DNA of 10,428 nt, taken from positions 1 through 10,428 of the forward strand of contig CAYRVF010000153.1 of the NCBI GenBank assembly GCA_964427535.1, read 5' to 3'. Numbering within the stretch: position 1 is the stretch's first letter; each line of letters begins with the position of its first letter. This DNA comes from CAYRVF01 sp964427535 (GTDB lineage Bacteria; Chloroflexota; Ktedonobacteria; Ktedonobacterales; JADMIN01). The translations under genes and the position numbers were made by a program. This document shows positions 1-7,500 of the stretch, in pieces. The notes below the pieces were generated by a model, which was not told the origin of the DNA, made no database searches, and worked only from the letters and a program-made list of their open reading frames with translations.

Positions 1-577
1 TCCACGGCGGAATTACCGCGCCCACACCGAGCGGAATGTAGACGAGGTTGCTCTCCTCCTCGGGAATGCGCGTCATCTCCTGCTTGCCTGCCAGCCGCAG
101 CGCCTCGCGGCCATAGAACTCAAGGAAGTCGATCGCTTCGGCGGTGTCGGCGTCGGCTTCGACCCAGCTCTTGCCTTCCTCGTAGATCATCAGCGCGTTG
201 AAGTAGAACCGGCGCTCACGCATCAGGCGTGCGGCGGTGAAGAGATAGCCCGCGCGCTCCTCAGCGGGGGTGTATTGCCAGGTGGCGAAGCGCTTCCACG
301 CCGCCTCCACCGCCTCATTGACATCCTCAACCGTGGCCTTCGCGAAGTTCGCGACAATCTGTTCGGGATGCGCGGGATTGATCGACGAAAAGGTCTCCGC
401 CTTCGAGCGGCGCTGACCGGCGATGATGAGCGGAAATGTCCGGCCACGTTCCGACTCTACCTGCCGCAGGGCCTGCTGCTGTGCCTCGCGGTTCTCGGCA
501 ACACTGAAGTCCGTCAGTGGCTCATTCGCGAAAGGAGCCAGCGTCTCAGTCGATACCCGGCCGGCGATACTTACCAT
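1..577 (-). CDS. pruA: L-glutamate gamma-semialdehyde (P5C) dehydrogenase, N-terminal part, truncated by window edge
   Basis: The first 192 residues of an NAD(P)-dependent aldehyde dehydrogenase are visible; the 3' part lies outside the window. The family (RocA/PruA type, full length about 515-540 residues) oxidises glutamate semialdehyde, formed from P5C, to glutamate as the second step of proline catabolism in the cytosol. Family signatures seen: PFANEPLTDF at residues 15-24, the segment EAQQQALRQVESERGRTFPL at 31-50, INPAHPEQIV at 66-75, EEGKSWVEADADTAEAIDF at 133-151, and PLGVGAVIPPW at 182-192, which leads into the cofactor-binding region. The catalytic Cys and Glu would lie downstream and cannot be checked. 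The ATG at 577 is chosen because AAAGGAGAG sits 8 bases upstream. No proline dehydrogenase gene is next to it on the visible side. It is separated from the upstream gene by 198 bases, so it probably has its own promoter. Family assignment is firm; coenzyme preference is unknown. Confidence 0.93.
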   Translation of the reverse strand, partial: MVSIAGRVSTETLAPFANEPLTDFSVAENREAQQQALRQVESERGRTFPLIIAGQRRSKAETFSSINPAHPEQIVANFAKATVEDVNEAVEAAWKRFATWQYTPAEERAGYLFTAARLMRERRFYFNALMIYEEGKSWVEADADTAEAIDFLEFYGREALRLAGKQEMTRIPEEESNLVYIPLGVGAVIPPW

Positions 578-585
578 TCGTCTCA

Positions 586-594
586 CTCTCCTTT
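586..594 (-). promoter_or_regulatory. Ribosome binding site of pruA
   Basis: On the minus strand the sequence reads AAAGGAGAG, a near-perfect Shine-Dalgarno match, with 8 bases between it and the ATG at 577-575. It fixes the start. An in-frame GTG three codons upstream lies too close to this site. Confidence 0.8.
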
Positions 595-638
595 GAGTTG
601 TCATTGTCTGCGTGGCGGCCGTCTCGTGCGCGGCGCCC

Positions 639-655
639 GCGGGAACAGTTCCCGC
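639..655. promoter_or_regulatory. Perfect 17-base inverted repeat upstream of pruA, candidate operator
   Basis: The sequence GCGGGAAC-A-GTTCCCGC is a perfect 8-base inverted repeat around one central base, 61 bases upstream of the pruA start codon in the 198-base gap. Its length, symmetry and place suit a dimeric repressor site. A weak -10-like TATGAG (minus strand, 663-668) would put transcription start at the edge of the repeat, but I see no good -35 box at normal spacing. As RNA it could fold into a 6-pair stem (GCGGGA/TCCCGC) with a 5-base loop. No T-run follows on either strand, so it is not an intrinsic terminator. A single GGGAAC half-site recurs at 741-746. The regulator is not identified. 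Confidence 0.45.
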
Positions 656-775
656 TCCTGTCCTCATAAGGCATGGCGTCGCGTTTGATGACCATTCGGA
701 TGCCGCCGCGTTGGTGGCACACTTTCCTCATTGTACTCCAGGGAACGGCATGCCGCTCACGCCTCGCCGTGTGCT

Positions 776-2113
776 TCAGACGCCAGCAAGCGACGATGAG
801 ACATGCGGAAGACGCGCACCATAGAACGTGTGTGTCAGATCAGCGCGCGCATGCTCGTACGCATTAGAAAGCACGACGCGCGCTTCTGGGTCGTCGCGCA
901 GTTCGGCCTGTAGCGCCCGGCTCTGCATCGAATCAAGCAGCGCCAGCGGTAGATCGGACCGGCGCAGCGGGAGTGGCGTTCGACGAGTCCGGCGCAACGT
1001 GGGTCCCACATCGGTCGCAATGTCATGATACGCCTCGGCCAGTGTCTGTGAAGCGATCCCGCCTGCGACGCGCACGCCATGCCCGCTGTCGAGCACTACC
1101 ACAGTCGCCCGGTGCAGCGCCGCGACACCCTCCGCTACGCGCACGGCCCAGCGCGGATCGTCTGCCGTCCAGGTGCGCCTCTGCAGCCAGTAGCGCAGGA
1201 CGAACGCCTGCCGTCGGCTCGCGTTCTTAAACAGCGCCTCACGCGTGCCAGACCACAGCGCCAGACTGCGCTCCGACCCGCCCCAGCCTGAATCCCGTAT
1301 CACCTCCGCGAGACGCTCCGCGCAATCGCCACTGAGAGGATCGAGCGCCACGGCGCAGAGCAGCGCGGCTGCGACGAGCCGACCGCAGTGGAGCGTCGCC
1401 TCTAACGACCCGGTACATGCCGAGGCGATACATCCCGCTGTCAGCTCACGCACCGTCTCAAGGCTCGCCTGGGTGTGCTCACGGCGCTCCACGTTCGCCT
1501 GAGCCAGCAGCACATCGCTCAACGCGAGCGCAATACTCGCCGCCGCTGCGTCATTGCCTCGCCGTATGGCGTCAGCATAGACTGATTGGACTACACGAAA
1601 ACCGGCTACCTGCCGCCATTCAGACAGAGCAGCGGAGCGAAGCTGCTGAGTCGCCAGCAGACCCAGCTGCTCGCTGCTAAGCGTCCAGCGCAGGCGCACG
1701 ACGAATCCGCAGAGATACAACACCGCGGCACAGGCGAATTCCGGCGCGACTCGCCAGGTCCACGGCGCAAGCCTATGCATGCCGGCTAGCGCCAGCGACG
1801 CGGCGAACAGACCAGTGACCGCCGCGGGTGCGGCCAGGCGCAACACACCCGCCGTCAAGCCGGGCACACGAGCTTGGCGCATCACTTGCAGCACCACAGT
1901 CGCAACCGCAACCGCCGCTAGAGCGCAGCAGAGACCGATACAAAGGTCAACCACGAACAATCGCAGAGCGGCTGGGCGCATGCTCTGTACGACCGCCTCT
2001 ACACCCGACGGTAGCACCCCAAAACCCGCTGCGAGACCAACAAGCACACACACGCTACCTACTGCCATGAGCAGAGCACTGAGTGTGCGTGCTCTCCGAG
2101 AGCCCATTCGCAC
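776..2113 (-). CDS. Uncharacterised membrane protein with four N-terminal helices and a helical soluble C-terminus
   Basis: I do not recognise a family for this 445-residue product. Hydrophobic segments lie near residues 11-33, 51-76, 90-112 and 124-142. They are followed by about 300 residues without a clear membrane span, rich in Ala, Leu and Arg and looking alpha-helical. The positive-inside rule (RRAR at 6-9, VRLRW at 139-143) places N-terminus, C-terminus and the large domain in the cytosol. Cys is fairly frequent, at 228, 233, 243, 253 and 264, with no metal-binding spacing. The start is taken as GTG at 2113, because GAAGGA lies 8 bases upstream; ATG at 2107, two codons later, would be 14 bases away. 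The stop is TGA at 778-776. The gene begins 30 bases after the GT-C gene upstream and is the last member of the run, so it may be an accessory or regulatory partner of the glycosyltransferases; that is inference from position only. Confidence 0.8.
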   Translation of the reverse strand: MRMGSRRARTLSALLMAVGSVCVLVGLAAGFGVLPSGVEAVVQSMRPAALRLFVVDLCIGLCCALAAVAVATVVLQVMRQARVPGLTAGVLRLAAPAAVTGLFAASLALAGMHRLAPWTWRVAPEFACAAVLYLCGFVVRLRWTLSSEQLGLLATQQLRSAALSEWRQVAGFRVVQSVYADAIRRGNDAAAASIALALSDVLLAQANVERREHTQASLETVRELTAGCIASACTGSLEATLHCGRLVAAALLCAVALDPLSGDCAERLAEVIRDSGWGGSERSLALWSGTREALFKNASRRQAFVLRYWLQRRTWTADDPRWAVRVAEGVAALHRATVVVLDSGHGVRVAGGIASQTLAEAYHDIATDVGPTLRRTRRTPLPLRRSDLPLALLDSMQSRALQAELRDDPEARVVLSNAYEHARADLTHTFYGARLPHVSSSLAGV

Positions 2114-2121
2114 GTTCTGTG

Positions 2122-2127
2122 TCCTTC
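2122..2127 (-). promoter_or_regulatory. Ribosome binding site supporting the GTG start at 2113
   Basis: The minus strand reads GAAGGA, 8 bases before GTG at 2113-2111 and 14 before the in-frame ATG at 2107-2105. Spacing favours the GTG. Confidence 0.6.
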
Positions 2128-2143
2128 AGCACTGTCTGGCTGC

Positions 2144-3739
2144 CTATTTCCAGTCCCGCAGTGTATCACGGCGAGATGCGCGCCACCACCACCCGTAACA
2201 GCCACAAAGCACAAGCGCGAGTGGCAGCACTTGCGGAAGTCCGTGCAGCCCGACTACCATGCCCCAGTTGTTATCAAGCTGGGCAGAGCGAAAGAGCGGC
2301 AAATTTCGCGCCAGCGCCGACAGCAGGCGTTCGTCTGACAGCGTCTGACCGGGTGAGGCAGTCATGCCAAGTAGTCGCGGCAATACAAACTGCGTCAGAG
2401 GCGAGGCGTAGCGGGGGTCGAACAGCGGATCGACAGCGGACGCCAGCTCGATTATGCCGAACGAGACAGTCCCAAGGACGCCGACCGCGATCTTCCAGCC
2501 GCGCGCACCTCCGGGGCGCACCAACTCTCCGAGTGGCAGCATCAAGAAGGGTAGCGCGGGATAGAACTGACGTGGCCCGAGGCTGTACCCCCCGTCCCAC
2601 GCGAAGTACGAGACGCTGAACAGGCCATACACGCCAACCAGCGCCAGCCAGAGTGCCGCCTCGCCCCGCCACTCCAGTCGCCGCCACAACAGCAGAAAGC
2701 CCGGCACCGCGAGCACGAGAACGGGACTCAACAAGAACATGCCGCGATACGGCCCAAACGTCGTCTGCCAAAGCGCCTCTGGGTGCGGGAGCGTCACGCC
2801 GAAAATACCTTGCGCCTGCCCCACGCGGAAGACCTCTGGACCAGCCAGGTGCCCGTACCCCAGTGTCAGCGGACTGCCGAACGCGACGGCGTTGTACCAT
2901 CCGCACAACAACAGCGGCCCAGTAGCGCCAGCCGCAAGCCAGCCAAGCCGGCGCCCACGTCCATCTCTCGGCAGAAGACCGTAGACGACCAGGATTGCCG
3001 CCAGCAGTGCGGTCGGATACTCCGTGATGACCGCCCAGCCTAAAAGTAGTCCAGCCAGCGTGGCCCACCTCGCTGTGCGCTCGCCCAGGCGCACGCGATA
3101 GAGCGTCACGTATGCGCCGAAAACGAGCATCGCCGCGAACTGGTGACTGAAGAACTCTCCGCCGAACGCGCGCGCTGGAGTGGCGAGGCCATAGATCAGC
3201 GCGAGAGCCGCAGACCACCACGCCCCAACGCCCAGCCGCCGGAACATCTTGAGCAGCAGCGCCGCGACCACGCCCGTCGGAACCGCCGCGAAGACTCCCG
3301 CGAGGAGGTAGCGCAGGAGGAAGTCCATCCGCGCGGCCTCCGGCGCCTGGACAAGCGTCAGTAAGCCCGCGCCGTGAAAGAGCGTGTATTTGAACAGCAG
3401 ATACACCGGGACAGCGGCCAGCGAGAGCCCTGGCGCCTTGTCGGCGTAGAAGTGTCCCGAGGAGGCGGCGACGTCACCCGTCAGATGTGCGAAGGGGTCG
3501 ATCGCGAACGTTCCCCGGTCGGCGATGCTGGCGGTGAGATAGAGGTGCGTGTCGGCGTTCCACGAGACGCCACGCGGCACGAAATACGCGCACGTAAGCG
3601 CGACACACAGCGCCACGAGCTTGCCGGACGGGGCTGGCAGCGATTGTATCCGGGCCAACCAGCGCGCGCGTGGCTGCGGAGATGACTGCTGCACACGCGC
3701 GGATGCCTGCTCGACCGATGCCCCCACGTCCACCCCCAA
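2144..3739 (-). CDS. PMT/ArnT-like (GT-C fold) integral membrane glycosyltransferase
   Basis: A protein of up to 531 residues with a basic N-terminus, a first membrane helix near 39-55 and about ten further hydrophobic segments. The first extracytoplasmic loop carries NADTHLYLTA (61-70, Asp63 in the place of the usual GT-C catalytic Asp), followed by FYADKAPGLSL (97-107), a motif of PMT_2-like proteins. WDGGYSLGPRQFYPALPFL at 381-399 is typical of the same broad superfamily. Such enzymes move sugar from a polyprenyl-phosphate donor to a lipid or protein on the outer face of the membrane; donor and acceptor cannot be told here. The longest frame begins with TTG at 3739, just after an in-frame TGA, with no convincing Shine-Dalgarno; GTG codons at 3733 and 3727 are alternatives, so the first residues are uncertain. 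The gene starts 28 bases after nth and ends 30 bases before the next gene, suggesting co-transcription. The stop is TAG. Confidence 0.86.
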   Translation of the reverse strand: MGVDVGASVEQASARVQQSSPQPRARWLARIQSLPAPSGKLVALCVALTCAYFVPRGVSWNADTHLYLTASIADRGTFAIDPFAHLTGDVAASSGHFYADKAPGLSLAAVPVYLLFKYTLFHGAGLLTLVQAPEAARMDFLLRYLLAGVFAAVPTGVVAALLLKMFRRLGVGAWWSAALALIYGLATPARAFGGEFFSHQFAAMLVFGAYVTLYRVRLGERTARWATLAGLLLGWAVITEYPTALLAAILVVYGLLPRDGRGRRLGWLAAGATGPLLLCGWYNAVAFGSPLTLGYGHLAGPEVFRVGQAQGIFGVTLPHPEALWQTTFGPYRGMFLLSPVLVLAVPGFLLLWRRLEWRGEAALWLALVGVYGLFSVSYFAWDGGYSLGPRQFYPALPFLMLPLGELVRPGGARGWKIAVGVLGTVSFGIIELASAVDPLFDPRYASPLTQFVLPRLLGMTASPGQTLSDERLLSALARNLPLFRSAQLDNNWGMVVGLHGLPQVLPLALVLCGCYGWWWRASRRDTLRDWK

Positions 3740-3767
3740 CAGGTCTCACTCGTCCAATGCGCCTGGT

Positions 3768-4496
3768 CTACTTCTTCCCCCTGGCCGCCCGCTTTGACTG
3801 CGTCGCGACGGGCGCCGGCTCTGCCAGACCGCTGAGGCGCTGTTTACCAGTTGGGCAGAGTTCCAGTAACACACACTCCTCACAGAGCGGCTTACGCGCC
3901 TGGCACACCGCCCGGCCATGATAGATCATCAGGTGCGAGAGATCGAGCCAGTCGCCCTGCGGCAGCAGCGCCATCAGATCCTGTTCGATCTTGACGGGGT
4001 CATCGTTCTTGGTGAGACCGAGCCGCTGGGAGAGACGCCCAACATGCGTGTCGACCACAACCCCCTCGACGATGCCATACGCATTGCCCATCACCACGTT
4101 CGCGGTCTTGCGCGCGACTCCTGGCAGCGTAATCAGCTCGTCCATCGCGCGTGGCACTTCACCGCCATATCGCTCCACAATCTGGCGCGCGGCCTCGCGG
4201 ATGTTCTTCGCTTTGTTGCGGTAGAACCCGGTCTGTTTGACGTCTTGTTCCAGCTCGCTCAGATCGGCATTGGCGAACGCTTCGACATCGGGGTACTTCG
4301 CGAAGAGCGCCGGGGTCACCGCATTCACACGCTCATCGGTGCACTGCGCGGAGAGGATGGTCGCGACAAGCAGCTGCAACGGCGTCTGAAAGTCAAGGGA
4401 GCACTTGGCGGCGGGATACGCGGCCCGCAGCCGTCGCACGATCTCCGCCGCTCGATCCCGCTCAGATTGGTCAGTCGAGATAGGGCTCGCCGCCAT
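3768..4496 (-). CDS. nth: Endonuclease III, DNA glycosylase/AP lyase with [4Fe-4S] cluster
   Basis: A 242-residue base-excision repair enzyme that removes oxidised pyrimidines from DNA and cuts the abasic site by beta-elimination. All hallmarks are present. The helix-hairpin-helix LPGVARKTANVVM starts at residue 124 and includes the catalytic Lys130 (E. coli Lys120). VVDTHV carries the catalytic Asp149 (E. coli Asp138). The iron-sulfur loop has Cys198, 205, 208 and 214 with the canonical C-x6-C-x2-C-x5-C spacing. LSAQCTD near 48-54 is a further conserved block. It is longer than E. coli Nth (211 residues) through an N-terminal extension and a basic C-terminal tail ending RAARGKK. The start is ATG at 4496, because GAAGGAGT lies 8 bases upstream; a longer frame from 4550 would overlap the preceding gene and adds an unlikely Cys-rich leader. 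The gene sits 28 bases after the triple GT-C gene and 28 before another GT-C gene. Confidence 0.97.
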   Translation of the reverse strand: MAASPISTDQSERDRAAEIVRRLRAAYPAAKCSLDFQTPLQLLVATILSAQCTDERVNAVTPALFAKYPDVEAFANADLSELEQDVKQTGFYRNKAKNIREAARQIVERYGGEVPRAMDELITLPGVARKTANVVMGNAYGIVEGVVVDTHVGRLSQRLGLTKNDDPVKIEQDLMALLPQGDWLDLSHLMIYHGRAVCQARKPLCEECVLLELCPTGKQRLSGLAEPAPVATQSKRAARGKK

Positions 4497-4504
4497 GAAT
4501 AGGT

Positions 4505-4512
4505 ACTCCTTC
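4505..4512 (-). promoter_or_regulatory. Ribosome binding site deciding the nth start
   Basis: GAAGGAGT on the minus strand lies 8 bases before the ATG at 4496-4494 and within the 28-base gap after the stop of the upstream gene. It supports the 242-residue form of Nth over the longer frame beginning at 4550. Confidence 0.8.
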
Positions 4513-4524
4513 GAGAGTGCTCGC

Positions 4525-7500
4525 CTAGAACACGAGCACATATTGCACATGCACTATGCCAGCGTTCTCCCGAACTGACAACGTCGTGCGGCGAATGTCT
4601 GTCTGAGGCGTGCCGTGCGACTGCTGAACTCGGCCATCTCCGGGCGGGCTGTATGCGACGACCGGTGGCGGGCCGACGTAGCTGGGCGTATTGACCGGCA
4701 CGATCTGTTGCGCCGGTAGGCTCGCCTCGAAGTACCAGTAGAACGTGCGCACTGTGCTAATCAGAAGGAAGAGGAAAAGCACGATCCGGCCGATCTGCTC
4801 CGGTGTCGAGAAGACGCGCGCGCCGTTCATGCGGTCGAGCACGATCGGCAGATGCCCCAGGAAGGCGCCTGTCTCGTAGAGCGCCAGCGCCGGAATGATG
4901 CAGGTCGCGGGCAGAACCGACGCCGCCTCGATGACCCCCGACGGCGTGCCGACCGCCACCGAGGCGGCCACCGGCAACGCGACCAGCAGCAACAGAAATA
5001 GCGACGAGGGCTTGCGCCACTGCACGACCACGATCAGCAGCCCCAACAGGAAGAATGGCGTGAGGATGGCCGGAATAATTGGTGTGCCACCTACCGCTGG
5101 ATACCCCGCGCCGTAATCTTGCGCGATGAGCACATGCAGTACGTCTCCCACGTTGGTAGCGACCTGTCCCCAGAACTCGCCGGAGAGCAATCCGGGCCCT
5201 GGCCGAGGGGCTGCGCTGGTACGCGCGAGCACCGCGCTACCCTGTGGAAAGCCGACCGCGCGGCTCACGAAATACCCAGCGCAAGGGATACCAGTGACGG
5301 CTGCCGCCAGCACCAGCGCGCCAAGCCCCCGCCAAGTTGGGGCCGTCCACGAGGCAGACTGCCGGCGCCACGCTAGCACGAAGCCCACGACGAGAATCGG
5401 CAGCAGCCAGAGACCGGGGGCGAGATCACATGCCAGCCCCGTGCAAACGCCGCAACCGGCGAACAATAGCAACTGGCGCCGCCACTGCGCCTTCTCATCG
5501 ACGCGTGACTCCGGCACAAGTCCCACCTGGGCCGGGCGTACCCTGGAGGACCGTGAGCGCCGTCTGCGTCTCCGCGAGGATTTCGATACCTCGACCACTG
5601 GCGTGCTCAGTCGGAAAGCCAGGAGCAACCAGTACAGCGCGAGACAGACGAGCAGCGGCAGCAGCACGACTTCCATGCCAGACCGGCTCAGCGAAACATG
5701 CCAGCTCGACGTCGCCGCCAGCAACGCCGCCAGCAGCGCCACGACCTTCGCCCCGCCGTGTCCGCCCTGGCTCAGAATCTCATTCGCTAGCAGATACACG
5801 ACGAACACCGTGATCGTACCGATGACCGCTGAAGGTAGCAGCGCCGCGAACGGTGTCGAGCCAAAGACTACGACGAGCCCCTGCTGAATCGCACCAAACG
5901 GCCCCTGCATACCCTGCGGATCGACCAACACGAGACGCAGATCCGCGCTCACCTGCTTCAGCGCGCTTGTTGGGCTGCCAGTCGCGGACATCTGCACGAA
6001 CAGGTTGCCCAGCAGGAGCAGCCGCAGCAGCGCCGCCACGATCAGCACCAGCGCCAGCATGACTCGCTGCCAGAAGACCGGACGCACCGTCAGACCAACC
6101 CCGACGAGCCTGGCGTAGCGCCTGAAGATCTGTACCCAGCCCTGCTCGTATGGCGCGGCTCTTAGCAAGAGCAGTGGCACATATGTGACCAGAATCTCGA
6201 AGAACTGCACAAACAGGTCGCGTCCCAGCCCATGTTCGCTCACCAGCAGGAAATTGCCGACCGCGTATGTCAGCAGCGCTCCCACGGCCAGAATCGTCGC
6301 CGCGCGGCGCACAAACGTCTCGCGCGAGAGCGCCGCCAGCGGCAGTAGCCACACCACGTACCACGGCTGGAACCAGAACGTGATTAGCAGCAATGCCGCG
6401 AACGCCAGCTTGGCCGATGCCGTCAGCACGTCGCGCATATCGGCTGCGGGACCCAGCAGCCACAGTCGCCGCGTCTGGATGACCGTGTAAATGCCGAAGA
6501 GCACGTACAGCATCAGGCGAATCGTCTTGTCGAACGCGATATCCTGCCCTTGCGTAAGCAGCAGCCGGAGCGGCGCTGTCAGGAAGTCGACCGGTGAGTC
6601 GTTGTAATACAGCGGACGTACCTGCTGCCCGAGGCCCGTAAACGTCTTGAGACCGTGCCAGAAGGGTGCATAGAATGCGGCCGTCATCACCGCCCCGATG
6701 AGCGTCACGCTGATAAGCAGGCCCACCGCTGGCCGTAGATCGATCACCCGTACCGACGCCCACAAGCGCCGAGCTTCGTCGCGCCAGGACACGCGGTCTC
6801 CGGTCGGCTGATGCGCCGCGCCCTTCTCGTCAGCAGCTTTGGCAAGCACATGAGTGGACCGCACCCGATGTCGCACCTCGTACGCCAGCCAGAGCACGAC
6901 GAAGACCGCCGACACGTATTTCACGAGGGCGCCCAGCACCAGTAGCGCGAAAGCCGTCCGCGACCAGCGTTTCAGCATCAGGGCATATGCGCCGAGCACG
7001 CACACCATCATCGCGATGTCGTTGTGTCCGTTGCCAACCGCTTCGAAGATCAGCAGAGGGCTCCAGGCGAACAACACGTCAATACGCAATCGGCTTCGGG
7101 GAAAGAGGCGCGCCGCCAACCAGTCGACCAGGAGAATCGCCGCGATGACGAACACCCCCGCGATGATCTTGAGCACGATCAGATTGGCGAGCAGATTCTC
7201 GCCGGTTAGCAACGACACGCCACCGAGCAGCAGCAGCCAGGCGGGGCCGTAGGGCGAAGCCGGGCGATTCACGGTCAGGTAGCCGGGTAGCCGGGTCGCG
7301 GGATTCGTCATCGGATTCAGATGCACCTGCGCGTAGAGATATCCACGTGCGACGTACCCGTACAGATCGGTCGTCGTCACCGGCTGCATCCAAATCATCA
7401 CGACCACGAAGAGCACCGGAAATAGGAGCACCAGCCAGCGGGCCGACCGGCTCGCAGTGTTCGTTTGCATGCGGTTGGCCGCGTGCAGCGCGAAGAACTG

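Noticed and set aside
730..735. TACAAT on the minus strand as a -10 box for pruA
   Set aside because: Good hexamer, but no -35 match at 16-18 bases spacing and it would imply a leader of about 145 bases; too weak to annotate.
745..754. Palindrome CGGCATGCCG in the gap upstream of pruA
   Set aside because: Only 10 bases, composed of common high-GC words; no T-run or matching promoter. Not distinguishable from chance.
578..775. Intrinsic terminator between the membrane protein gene and pruA
   Set aside because: The only strong stem (639-655) is not followed by a T-run on either strand; a 6-base GCACAC/GTGTGC pairing near the stop would have a very large loop.
3918..4502. 194-residue open frame on the plus strand opposite nth
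   Set aside because: It lies fully antisense to a gene with all Nth catalytic and iron-sulfur residues, and its product has no recognisable motif. Long antisense frames are expected in high-GC DNA.
4497..4550. Longer nth start adding 18 Cys-rich residues (MCNMCSCS...)
   Set aside because: It would overlap the preceding gene and lacks a good ribosome binding site, while ATG 4496 has GAAGGAGT at 8 bases.
5126..5887. 253-residue open frame on the plus strand opposite the third GT-C module
   Set aside because: Ser/Thr/Pro/Arg-rich composition typical of antisense translation of a high-GC membrane gene; no family motif.
5780..6763. 327-residue minus-strand frame inside the triple GT-C gene in another frame
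   Set aside because: It is a frame-shifted shadow (Ala/Gly/Arg-rich, no membrane helices) of a coding sequence with clear GT-C motifs.
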